From the NCBI GenBank assembly GCA_027574665.1, contig CM050655.1, forward strand, positions 12,333,170 to 12,397,169: a DNA stretch of 64,000 nucleotides, written 5' to 3'. Numbering within the stretch: the stretch's first letter is position 1; each line of letters opens with the position of its first letter. The translations under genes and the position numbers were made by a program. The notes beneath the pieces were generated by a model, which was given only the letters and a program-made list of their open reading frames with translations, had not been told where the DNA came from and searched no databases. The stretch comes from Rhynochetos jubatus. Its lineage: Eukaryota; Chordata; Aves; Eurypygiformes; Rhynochetidae. Of the stretch, positions 10,788 through 23,800 are shown one piece after another.

Positions 10788-10857
10788 ACAAATGGATTCC
10801 CAGTAAAGCAAGCAAATCATATGGTAGATTTGCTTGCTTTACTGGGAATCCATTTGT
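10788..10857. repeat. perfect inverted repeat, 31-bp arms, 8-nt loop
   Basis: The left arm at 10788-10818 begins ACAAATGGATTCCCAG. The right arm at 10827-10857 is its exact reverse complement, with all 31 positions matching. The loop is ATATGGTA (10819-10826). Pairing stops abruptly outside the arms. There are no terminal features of a known transposon. As RNA it would fold into a 70-nt hairpin of pre-microRNA size, but a mismatch-free stem is unusual for an animal microRNA. The most economical origin is a replication template-switch event; a cloning or assembly artefact is also possible. Confidence 0.95.
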
Positions 10858-13166
10858 ATGGAAGGATGAGCAAGATAGGGGAGTCTTGGGAACCCAGGGA
10901 GGCTTTGTCACAAATTTTATGGAATCTGGGATTTCTTAGGGAAATCTAGAAGCAGGTGCTTTCAGTCATCAGTGCCTGTTCTGCACTGCCCTAACCTTCC
11001 TTGCAAACTATGCATATCTTTGTCTGGGCTTTGCATTGCCTGGACAAACGTCCTTCAGCTCTTGCCTCTTCCCCTGCCATACTGCTGTTCACTAAGCTCG
11101 GTATGAATCGTTCCTTCTCAAACGATTTGTACGTGCTCGTTGGGGGAACAGAACGCAACAAAAATGTTTTACAACCTTCACAAGACAGAGAGGTTTTATC
11201 TTTCTCACGACTATGTCCTGAAGTCTTTTAGTGTTTCATCTGTCTCAACTGCACATCTTCCCCCCCCCAGTAAGATTTTCAAGCTGTCAGCTCCTAAAAT
11301 TTGTAATGGTTCTAATGGAAGATATCAGGATGTGATACCATTAAGATGACTCAAGTGTAGCCATTTAATTGTTTAATATTGAAAGACTTCCTGTATTATG
11401 AGTAAAGATTTTCTTTTCTTACAATTTCCCAATCTTATCATCATACATTTTTGAAATTGACTGCGGAATGCTTTCAATATGCCTTACTTAAGTGAATTAC
11501 TTAAAAACAGGTATTCCCCTGGTAAGTTAATGAAGAACTTACCATTGACTATTAGCCTCTTTGAAGAAAGTTCTTTGGTCTAAAAATATGAAATGGCATG
11601 GATCTTGATACAGGAAGCTCGAAGCAGCTTTCCCTTAACCCCACAGTAAATGCAAATGTATTTCAAATAGGTTATCCTTCAGTTAAAAAAAAATAGAAAG
11701 CCGTGGACCTAGGCAGACACCTGACTGCAGGCAATATATGGAAACCTCTTCCTGTAATACTTTAGTCATGAGTTAAATTGTTGTGATGTATACAAAAACA
11801 CAGTCTCTGAATACTTCTAGATTATTTCTCTGTCCTGAAAAATTAATATTCAAACCATAATCAGTTTCTCAAATCAGCCCACTCTTGTTAAACTGAATCT
11901 GTTCAGTACATTAATTCTAATTTACGTAGGTATTTGGTAAATTTCACTTGCATTTCTTCCTACTCATTCTGTATCACAGCCCAGCTCTTTTACTTTTTCT
12001 GGAAATATGTTTATCATGATCAGAAAACAACATGTAATTTATTTTTCTTGACTTAACTTTTCTTTATAATATGCATAGAAATCCTTAGTATCTCCTTGAG
12101 GACAGCTGTGATTGGGATGGAATAAAATTATGTATCTACAGCGGAGTCAGAAGTGGTATTTTCTTAAGGACTGATGTGACACACACAAAACATACTGTTT
12201 ATGCATGTATGGCTTTGTTTGTCACAGGGGGCGTTCCATTTTGGCTGTTGAAGGCATGCCACAGCTAAGGGGTCTGTTACAAGGGTGCTGTTCCTGACTG
12301 GCTTCACACATGCCTCCATACAGCAGAACCATGACCATGTACAGCTACGTCATCTTCTAACAGCAAGATGTAATAAATGAGTGAACGGAGTTAGATTTGC
12401 TTTAACTGCTATCATAGAATCACTCCGAGAAATCTCAGGATCACTATCCTCTGAACAGCCGACAGAAGAAACAGAAACTCAAAACTGGAAAATAAGATGC
12501 TTTTGGAGCCATGTCCGTTGCAGCACCAAAACAGTATGCGAGATGCCTGTATTCCAGTCCCTCACACACAGAGTTAGAAGCCTTTCTTTCCTCCCCAGCT
12601 TTACAAAATATCTGAAGACACTCACTGTTAATTCATGCCAATATTATCTGAAGCTGTGAGCAACAAAACCTCTACAGGTACTTTGCTTTATGATGCAATC
12701 AGCTGCTGATAGCATAAACAGTTTTGAAACCGAGTCCCTCCAGCACCCACCTCGCTTGCTGCGGTTTGGTAATTGGTGGTGGCAAACAAAAGAGAACTTC
12801 ACAAACAAAGGATGCTGGAACTGGGGCTGGTTAGGTCAACAGGTGTTATGCTGCTGGGGTATTTGAATATTCTTTGCTTCATTCACCCTCTTAGCTTTCC
12901 TCCCCAGCTCAGCTACAACATGCTTGTCCCTAATGGTTGGTTCACAGTCAGGGAAAACCTTGCTTTTTGTCTGAGGTTGGCATGTAACTCTATTCCTTCT
13001 TCCATGGGAAACACACAAATAGTGTTCCACTGATCCCATTAAGCAGCGGCTCAGAACTGAAGTACTCTTTCCCACCCTGATTGCTAAAATAGCCATTAGG
13101 CAAGACAAACAGACTAAACTTTATTCAGCTAACACGTTGTCAAGAGACATGGGCTAATATAACCAT

Positions 13167-13381
13167 GCGTAACGTGGAGCCCAAAGTATTCCTCCTTGTG
13201 TTTTTACACAGGATGTTAGGAACGCCTCTGGTACCCAGGAGGGACAGCGCAAGTCGCAAGGAGTGAGAAAAAAATCCACCACGGGGTTCAAAAGCACAGC
13301 AGCCATTTGAGAAGTTAGCAAGCTGCCAGTGAGTGTTATGTCAGCCTCGGACAGGTGCGAGATGAGTGACAGTTAATCTCG
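13167..13381. promoter_or_regulatory. CpG-retaining patch, candidate element
   Basis: Nine CpG dinucleotides occur in about 215 bases, well above the surrounding desert. No exon-like reading frame or splice structure is seen in the patch. Retained CpG can mark an unmethylated enhancer or an alternative first exon, but here it is only a pointer. Confidence 0.25.
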
Positions 13382-16300
13382 GAATAAGGAAAAGAGTCTG
13401 CACTCTCTCACTGCAATACAAATGCCAAATAACAATCCCATGGCTAAACTAATTGGATAAAATACACCTATCCTTTCACACAGTACAAGTATGCTGATTC
13501 CTCCTCAAAAGCCAGCATGTCCTCCGTTTTTCGAGTCACGTGTAGCTTATTTACAAGTGCCAGGGCTGCCATGAAATACTTAGAATTACACTTGAATGTA
13601 CACTAATGAACAGATACAATTCAAATCTTGATCTTGGCATGGTTTGTAATGATTCATTAAAATACGCCATGATATTAGCAAAAAAACCCACACCCCAAAT
13701 CCTACAAAAGGTGTGTCAATCAGAAAATATTAGAAAACTGAATACTTTCCCTGGAAGAATTTATTACTAAATAACTGAAATCCTAAAGGCCTGACTCACT
13801 TTTTATCAAGCCAAATTCTCAGTATTCTCCACTTCTAGCTGACTGTAAATTCTAAGGATTTCAGTGGGAGAAATTCTGTTTGGCAAGAGTAAAATCAAAG
13901 TAATTTTTTAATTCTGATTTTAGTGGTATTGTATCAGTCCCTTAAGAGCACAGTTAATAATGATTTCAGGCTGAGAAATATAGTGACTGGTCTTAACAAT
14001 GCCCTTGTGATACACCGAAGCAACTGCAGTGTAACAGAAATGCATATATTACTCTTTAAGCCTTTGTAACCCCCTGAGATTTTTATCAGGAGCGTAAACT
14101 TAGGAAGCCAGAGGAAGAAATATTTGAAAGCAAATATGGAAAATGCCATCAAAAGGGCTTGCTCCAAAACATAATGAAGTCAGCAGAAATCTTTCAGTAT
14201 ACTGCAATCTATCTTGGACTAAGCCCTAAACCAAAATTCGCATCTTTCCAAGATTTAGAACAGAATGTTGACAACAGCAAGTGAGAAAGTCTGTGAAGCA
14301 GTCTTCAACAGACAAGAAAGTTAAAATTATTTACTATTATGACTCACTTCCAATTCTTTTTTTTCCTGAAAACCTGCACTTTTTCCACGCCAATTAGTAC
14401 ATTTGATCCCAATTAATCAGGCAGAAAGGGAATATATACTATATTTCAGAACTTGGCATTTTTCCCTTCTCCTTTCAAAATTCCTTGCTGTTCCATGTAA
14501 GTTCTGCCCAGTGCAGAGGACACTGTTGCTAGGTGTTGCTTGGGGAATAATCTGGCTGTGGATACTACCGCACGACACAAGCCTAGGTACGTTTTGGAAA
14601 TCCTCGCACTTTTACCAGTTTGTCACAAGGAATAATGAATAAAGATGTAAACACCTTAGTTCTGCTGTCCATTGCAAAAACTTTAGTCTTTGCAGAGACG
14701 TGACAAACTATTGTTTGTGCGGTGATTTCCGTATGCTACCAAAAGGGCACAGAGGGGACATTATAAACTCTTAAAATGTACCTGAGAGCAAGGTAGGTGC
14801 TTGTCTGCATCCTTCTCTCCCTAGTAGCCCCAGGGACGGGCAAGGGCGTGTGCCAGCAGCCTCCAGATGATGGGTGCTCCAGCAGTAATTCTGCTGAAGA
14901 GGCACAGTCCTAGAAGCTCCTCCAGTAACAGGTCTGAAGCATCCAACATATTCTTCCTGGGTTTTCCCTGGAAATTAACGCAAAGTAACAGAGATGTCAA
15001 ATTCAAGTAGAGCATGAAGCATCCAGATACTGAATTAGTTTCACCTATTGCAGTTTCAGAGGTGCATGCATGCTCTTTAAAATGGTATATCTGCCAGGGT
15101 AAAAGCACACGGCAAATAATGCTCTTCCAGATGACTTCAAACTAAGCCTTAAATCATTGCCTTCTCTAAAACTACAATAATTTACGAATACTGGTTTTTT
15201 TCAGTCTTCATTAGATCTGGTGGTAAATAGAATTACCTTCTCTACTATCTTTGGATAAATAGTGCATTCATTGTTGCTTTTCCATTAAAAAGACATATTT
15301 TTACATTTAAAGTAATTATTTAAATTATGTTCTAAAGTTATCACAAAGACAAAGCAGGGCTATAGAAGCTGTATTATAGGGAGGCATAAAATAGCAATGG
15401 AAAAAAGTAGAATTTAAAATAAATGCAATGCTTTCATCAAATCCAAAGTTTATAGGAGATTAAAACTTCCTCATCACTCCCAGCAATTAAATTACGTCCA
15501 AATGGACTGGCTTCTCTGCCAAGAATGACCAAATAAATGACTATCAAGCCAAATATTGCTGCCGATTTAAACACATAGAAAAACAGTGACAAGAGAAACC
15601 ACTATGAGCAATTAACATAATTTTGTGTAGATCCTAGAGAGATGACCTTGGAATTATTATTTTCTTCATAGTATTAGCATTCATCCAGAAATTTATTTTT
15701 ACCAGAGTTTTTAACAGTAGTACAGACCAGGTGCCAAGACTGAGTAAACCAGTTCAGCTATGGATTTGCTTTTAAGTCTTGGATTAGTTCTTTTATCATA
15801 ATTTCCTTATATTCAGAGCAACATTTCCTTATTTCTTTGTTGTTGTGAGCGCCTTCGTTTCATTCTGGTAAAGCTCTGTAACGGTGCTTTTCACAGCTCT
15901 ATTATCAGTGGTTTTTTGGGCTGTTGTTAGGGGCAGTTGGTCATATTCAGTCTGTGCGAGTTCAAGCTGAAACAGTGCTTCTTGTATTCAAAATGTCACA
16001 ATCATCCATTGACATTCAGATCTCTGTGTAACAGGTTTGGAAATTCATGTTTTTAACCTCGACTTGTTCAAAGGTAGCAGTGCTGAACAACGCTGACCCA
16101 TACTTTCCCTGGTGTAATAGGCCGACTCATCCATAGCCGCCAGGAGCTGGTCCTAAAGGTTCCAGGATGGAATCCATCCCCTGGAGGCTAGATTCCATAC
16201 CCTAACACATCTGTTAAGCAGCATTTATTCCTGATATGACCTAATTGATATAAAATGTAATGCAATTGCCTGGGAGAATTCCATCAAAAGTAATGAGTGC

Positions 16301-17753
16301 TATTAATGTGATTTTGGATGTCAGACCCCTACTACTTAGGAGGTTCAGCAGCTTAGCAAGTACCTCTTTGAAATCTTCGCTGAATGTCCAGAACAGCAAC
16401 AGGTAGAACAAGCCAAGGGGAGCAGCCTCCTTATCCTTCCACATAACACAAAAAGAATTCATTCTATCAAACTTCATGGAAATGGTTTTGTGGCATTTGT
16501 CCTTAGAGTTATATTTTAATGACCCTTTGAAGTAGAAAAAGCCCACAGGATCTCATCATTCTCATAGCCTAATCAGGAAGAAAAGCTGGATCTTTCATCT
16601 TTAAAGCTTTGAGACACCCATGAAATCATTCAGATTTTCCAAGCACTTCACCTCTTGGTGGATTTCAACCATGTAGAAAAAACACCTTTTTTTTTTTTTT
16701 TTCAACACAGAAGTCAGGATAAACGGTTTTGTATCACTCCTGTGTAACTATGAGGAACTTTTCTATACCAAGCCTAGAACAGCAAAAAGATTATGAAAAA
16801 CAAAGCAGCTGAGAATCCTGTTTTTATCACTGTTGTGTATTTCAATTTAACTGTGAATGTAGAGACACGAGGGAGGGACAATAAGAAGTAAAACAATGCC
16901 TAGAGCAAGATAGCTGCTGAATATTTCAAAGAGAACAAGAGATAGAATGTTAATTGATAAATACCTGCTGATATCTCTATATACAGAATCTGTTTTATTA
17001 AAAGCTGTAATAAAAAAGGAGAAAAAAAGGAAGAATGTAACCTGAAAATTTTAGGATTGTGAAAGCAATAGAGTTACTAACAATTAGCCCAGCTTTCAAC
17101 CTCAGAGTTTTAAAAATAGTAGACGTTTTTCAAAAAATAGAATTCGTCTTTAAGCTAATTAAGTACCAATGTACCGATGTGCAAGTCTATGTTTCCACTT
17201 ACAGTGTAGGTATTAACATTTACCTGTCCAATGGAAAACTCGAGATGAACTAGTTAATCTAAAATCCCAGTTAGTAGCTCTGAATCACAATGCTGTATTT
17301 CTCTGTGTTTACTATGAATATGTCAATGCACAGCCCACATCATGGTAGTTATTCACTGCAGTTCAATAATCAGGGATTTAATATTTAATAAACAATATTA
17401 TACCGATAACAATATACCTTGCATACTCTGATGTTTCAGTAATAGCAAGCATGATAAACAGAGATGTAAGGTTTATTGAAAGAGTTTGTTTTCTTTTGTG
17501 GTTTTTTTTGGTTTGGGTTGTTTTGTTATTTTACTAGACCAGCTGCACTAGTTGGCTAAAGAAAACAAGCTTTCAGTCACACAAAGCTTTCTTTCTTTTA
17601 GACTCTTTCTTTGCCTACAAAATTACATTTTTAACGTCACTAACAGATCTAAAGGGAAAGTGGCAAAGCTTTCATAAATACATATACGTACACATGTATG
17701 GACATGCGTGTGTAAACGTAGAGACACATTTGAGGAGGAAGATGTTAAAGCCG

Positions 17754-17840
17754 TGACGTAAGCAGAAGAATACATACCCTGGCGGTGGAACAAAGCTCGA
17801 TGCCTTTGTCCCATTGGGTACCAAAGCAGCCACCAATCAG
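17754..17840. promoter_or_regulatory. CRE-like and CCAAT motif cluster
   Basis: A TGACGTAA element (17754-17761), an inverted CCAAT box (ATTGG, 17813-17817) and a direct CCAATCAG (17833-17840) lie within 90 bases. These are CREB/ATF and NF-Y type sites that often occur together in promoters. No transcript or exon is evident next to them, so a regulatory role is weak inference. Confidence 0.2.
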
Positions 17841-20800
17841 CTGCTAAACAAAGTCACACGGCTCAGTTTCGCATACAAATACACATGTGCAAATCTTCCT
17901 GGTTATAGAAGCAATACAATACGGATGCACTGTGCTGAATCTTATTTTAAGTCAAATCACACACCCATGACCCACTAGGCTATTCTGGCGGACAGAAATT
18001 GAAGCAAGTCTCTCACCATCAGCTGGGATGCACAAAGGAATCTCTCAAGACAACAGCGATAAAATGGGGTTTTCATTAACAAAATCATGTAAGCTCCCAA
18101 TCACAAAGCAAAATCAGAATTTCTATATCTCTTTTCTGGGAAAAATTAGGATTTTTATTTAAAACAGCTGTCAACAATGGCTAAGTGGCTAGACTTCATA
18201 CACTGCTCAGCTATTCATTTGTTCTACAGCCATCCACATTTCTCTTCATCTCTTTTGGGAAACCTATTTTAAGGGGAAACCTCCCCAGTCAGTCTGTCTA
18301 TAATCAGGGAATCAAGGTCAGCAGAACGGTAAATCTGTACTCAGAGGCCAGAAATGATTTCAACATTTGTTGCTCTAGCTCCCTGCTCATCCAAACCTGT
18401 GGTCAGGGAATGTGTCTCCAAGGTCTCCTCATAAGCGTCTATTGGTATTTCTTCACTTCCTGTGTTTCTACAACGGAATGTTGTATAAAATAGCAACATC
18501 CACAATGCAGCAAAACTCTGGTCAAACCTGAGTGCTTTAAATCTTCCGTTTTAATGTTTATTTGGGCATCTTATATAAAGTACCAATGTAAAAAGTGCTG
18601 CAGAGCATCAGCTGCCATTAAAATCACCAGTCAATTGCATGAATTCTGTATAACCTTTCACAAATTTAGGTTTCTGAAAGTAAAGGTTAACTGAATCTCT
18701 ATAATTTTAAAAGTCAGTATGTATTGTTATCCCTGAGCTTTGTTACCCTAGATATTGCATCCTTGTATATACTTAGAGCCTAAACCAGACGTGATCAGGA
18801 GGCAGAGGTATGCTTTAGCCAATAAACCCTGATTTAGTGTTTGGCACGAAGAGGAGGCAAGCACAACGCGTGGTATACATTCACCTTATATAAGTGTGCT
18901 GATGCCATGCATGCAGAAGAACCTGTACTGTAGATGTTGCTGCCCTCCCTCTGAAGGCAGGGAAAGATCAGCTTATAGATTTCATTACTTCTGCACTCTT
19001 GAGGATCTGCCCCAGATTCAGCTGTCCTAACCTGAGTCCTCAAATTCAGCCTCCGTTTCTCAGCCCTGCCGTGCAACTGGCCAAGCTGTACTGGCACCTA
19101 CAAGAAACTTTCCTGTAGCAGCTTGTGACAAACAGCTTTTTAAATGAAAGGTGCCCCTAAAAAGTAAATATGCTGAATATAAAATCGAATGTATGCATAG
19201 ACGTGTACACAAGGAACAGAAAATCTGTTGCCTTTGGTCTCAGAAAACCGATTGCATCTCACTAGCACTGGGATATCCTAGTTGTTGTAAATCTGTCCTT
19301 CAGAGTCACTATCTTCATTCACTCGTTTTGAGCAAACAGTCCTCAGATACTGAGCTGCCTTTCTATTCAAAATTGAGGAAGCTTTTAATGAATAAGCATC
19401 CTTTTGATAAAGCAGTGATATAATTTTAATTCCCCCTGTAATGGTCTCACCATGAATTCTTAGGAGGTAATGTACAGAAGGGTATCTTGCTTCTGGTCCT
19501 TGCTTCGTCTCCTACTCGCTCATCCTAAAAGCTTCTTTTGATTGAGTGAGAAAAAAATCAAGCAGGCAAATGTGTACATATAGCTAATAACATACACACA
19601 GTCTGACTTTCTCCACAGCACATTGCTTACATACACAACTGAGATGAAAATTACTGCTAAGATGAAAAGCACTTCTCAAGACCCCGTTTCCTATCACACA
19701 AAACTTTCTAAAAATATGTTCCTTTTGAGATATACATTTGCAATTTCAATGCTAGCAATGCCAGCCAAAGTGGGAACTTTGAAGGAAATGTTAAGCTCAA
19801 TCAGTTCAATCATTAAAGTTATGCAAATGGAAAAACACACTCCTCCTTTTCAAACGTTGCTACATTTTAGTTGCAGTCATAAGATTCACGAAGTGAGGAT
19901 GGCATATAAATGTCAAAAACTTGACAGCATCATAGGGTGAAATCCAGTCCCAGCTGTGGTCAATAGCAGAGCTTCTCAGTATTTCAACAGGAACATGATT
20001 TTACTTATAATCTTCACAGAGCAACTGAGAACTGACTCAAGTTTAAAAGTGAAACTGTTGAGATTACTTGTCTGCAGGAGCAGGCAGCCAATTTTCCCTG
20101 CGCACTACTGGCTCAGGAAGTTCTGAAGCAAAACGCACTAAACCAAGGGAGTGATAGTAAGACCGACTTGTGCTGCACATCATCTGATGTCTTTGTTACC
20201 ACATTCTGACAGTACTCGCTGTCTTGTGGAAAGGAAGCACCAGAAATGCCGCGTTCCTTGTCAGGGGACCATGGCAGCGCAGCAGTGTCCGCCAAGAGGC
20301 AAGGTTTTTCTCTGAGGCCGGTGGTGCTTGCGGTTCAGCACTATCTTTACCTTTCCATTTCAAATACATGAAGAGTCATTTGGATAAACAGTGAGGAAAC
20401 ATTGTTCAGGATACGTGCTGGAAGATACTCCCCATGAAGCCAGCAGAAGTGTTCCCTGCCTAACCAGAGTACTTCCTTGAGTGGTGGCACAGGGATTTTC
20501 TTTCCCACACCACTCCGTGCCTTTGCATATTGAATCTAAAAGAGTTTGTTAGAAAATATTTTCTTCGTTAAAAGTCGGTAAGGTAAGGCGAATCACTGAT
20601 CTTCTCCTGTCACCTTTCCTATTACAGTAAGGTTTTTGGTTTGGCAGTGAGCTGTGCACCCGATGCTGGCCTTTGCCACCAGGTCTTCATTTTTAGAACC
20701 CAACTCAAAGAAACAAAAATAAAAAAACCCCACCTTTGAACTAATTCTAAACAAAAATTCTGAATAACATATTTTTTGCAGTCATTGTTCAAAGATGTCA

Positions 20801-23800
20801 CCTATGGCAGTGCAGTAATTTAGAGTCAGGTGTTTCATATGGAGTCTACTGAATTAGAGAGATCTTTCTAATACAGAATATCCTCTGTTCTTATCATCCA
20901 TCTCCTATGAAGTTTGCAGTTTAGTCAATCAAATCAAGTATCGGTCAGACGTACTCTAATAGCTAAATGTTGACATTCCTGCACAATCTGAATTATCTGT
21001 TAGCTCATGAGTGGCCATGCTCACTATTTTTAGAAAATAACAAGAGACTTAGATTGCACAGTTTTAAACGTATTGTAAAGTCATCACCTCTCTGAGACTC
21101 TTGAGAAACACTAAGAAGATGTATCTATGGCCAAGGTAGCAGGAAATCAAAACCAACCAGAAAGATAGTTAGGGGAAAAAAAAGAAAAAGAGCAGAAGAT
21201 ACAAACTGAGAGCAGGAAGTACAATCTCTTCTTTCTTCTGAAGTTATGCAGGTCACATTTTATATTCTAATAATGTGTAAGATACTGGGGTATAAAGAGT
21301 TTGCATTTTTATTCTTATTTGTTTTTCTTTCAGGTTCAGAATCACCAGCAAAGAAAATTACTCTAATTGCAATGCTCTGCATACAGATAGCGATTACAGC
21401 TTAGTGGATTGTTAGGACATGACACCACACAACTTATTAGATCAAATTGAGTGACGCCTACACAATACCCATTTTTTCCATGCAGGTAAATCAAGTTAAG
21501 CTCTCTCAGAAAAGCTAAATATTTATGACCAAAAAATGATGGGTGCCAAACCTGGCAAGTTACATGATCCCTGATTCAGAACTATGGAAGAATCACAGGA
21601 AAAAGCAGTCACACTGTATGATGGCATTAAAAACCAACAGCAGCAAAATCAATTTTAATTAGTTCCCAAAGAATGAATATGTAGAGATCAAAAACCTTTC
21701 TCCAATATATTAATATAGCTTATTTTTTACTTGGTTAGTTTTATGAAATTCATCAAAGGGATACTGAGTGACTGAAAAGGTCCACAGGAAAGCACTGAAA
21801 TAGTGAATTGCATACAGAGATATTTCTACTTTTTTAGACTTTTATAGACTTAAATACAAATATCTGGAGGCCGGAACAACTCTCTAAGGTTGTATGGTAG
21901 AATGAAGTATTTCAACATACTATTTATGGCAAAATTAGAATTGTCCATATGAAAAAAACATTGGCCAATTCACATACTAGAGATTGCAATTTTAAAACTT
22001 TTAATTAGACTCGATATAATGCATGTATTTTGGATAGTGCTTTAAAGATATATGCTATCATAGCAGAAATTACCTGAGTTCTGACTCCTCATTTGAATCC
22101 AAGAGCCATTTTTCTAAAGCTAAATTACAGTGTATGCTTTCTCCTCAGGAGCAATACACAAATCTAGCTAGTGGCAAAGCTTTTAAGTTATACATTTTTA
22201 TTTTGTTTCCTCTAAAGTTTAAATTTCTGGCTTTTCATTAAAAAAAGGTATTCTGTTGTTATATGCTGGGGATGGCAGGATAATGGATTAGGTCAGCACA
22301 GCTTGTGCATGAGTGGGTGAGACAAGTAATCTCTTCCACCGCTTTTGCATTCCTTGTTTCCTGTAAAGCAGTTTCTTTAGTCTTCACTATCTTCTAGTTT
22401 GTAGACTACGTGTATTATATACAGTGCTTTGTTCTTATACCTTTACCTTCATTTATTAATTCCTGACAGTAATAAAAGACTCCAGGGGGTTAACACTTGA
22501 ATAGCTTTAAGTGAGATGCAGCTGAAAAGCACTTTAAATCCTTTCTAATAGTCATACTTTTCCTGACAAGCTCTATTTCACAACACAGCTGCTGGTTGGA
22601 TGCTCATATGGTCCACTCATACTGCATGTCCATCTCAAGGCAAGTAAGCCTGCAAAATTAACATTTCGGTATCTGTGTAACTGATGTAAAAGTCAGGTTT
22701 CCAATACCATTGCAGAATGCACAGTGTGCTTTAAGGAAAGGTGGAAGTAAGCGTATGGAGCTAATGCCTTTTTGCATGGGTAATGGATTTTAAAAAAACC
22801 CACAAACTGTAATATTCCTTCACCATCTGGTATACAAAATGGTATTTCTTTCCTATAAAAATGTTGGTGTAGGAACTGTAATATCTAGTCAAGCAAATCT
22901 CAGCCTCCAACCAGCCCAGAGTTAAATCAGTATTTCTGCAGTGTTTGTATGACATACTAACCCTAAAAGCAGTACTGTTGATAAATACATCATGGCTGCT
23001 CTAAGCATGCTACTAAAACAAAAGTCAAATGAAACTGTGGCACGTTGAGGATGAGAATAACTTTTATGATGAATAATTGTTAAAATATTATTTCATTGGT
23101 TTATGAATGCAGTGCAACTGATTTTTTCTTAATAGAAAAAATAAATGTGTAGATTACTCAGGATTCCAGCAATCCTCTGTACATATATGTCATGGGAATC
23201 CTCCTCATCAAAGCTCATGGGTGTGTTATTAATATGTCCACAGAAGCCATAGAGCACAACTACACTGAGAACCCCCATGTTAGCAGAGGGAGGTTGTAGC
23301 TATTTACAGAGGACTAGCAATCAGTAGAAAACAGCAATTAATGGGACGAAACTTTGTGATAAAATTCTCTGGAAGGTGGTAGCCGTAATTACAGACATGG
23401 GATACAGCTGAATTGACCTCCTCGCTTTCACAGTAGACTGATACTTTGAAAAGAAAAAGACATAGATAGGACAAGATTGATGACAGATTTTATTTGAGTT
23501 TCCTATTCTTTTACAGTTTGCTTTTGGAACTGAAATGCTAAATTTATAATTAATTACACCTTTTTCTTTTTTTTTTTACCTCAGACTGAAAAGCCTTCAA
23601 TAATGGTAGTAAATGAAAGACATGTTTCTTTGGGAAAAAACACAGCCTAAAAATAGGGCTGCAGAAAACTCTCTTGTCTACAACCCAACCTGATTTTTGA
23701 AAAATCTAGATAAGGTGCTTTTCCCACTAACCCACCAAAGTCAGTCTGGTAGCTGGTAGCAACAAGTGCCAGGACACAAAGGAGTCCATCCTAGTGCGTA

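Noticed and set aside
10788-10857. MicroRNA gene at the perfect hairpin
   Set aside because: The size fits, but the stem has no mismatches or bulges and no known seed was recognised. Without small-RNA evidence it is reported only as an inverted repeat.
16120-16210. Possible old repeat (stretch with GGTTCCAGGATGGAATCCAT)
   Set aside because: The wording hints at a repeat or short palindrome, but I could not match it to any family or define edges.
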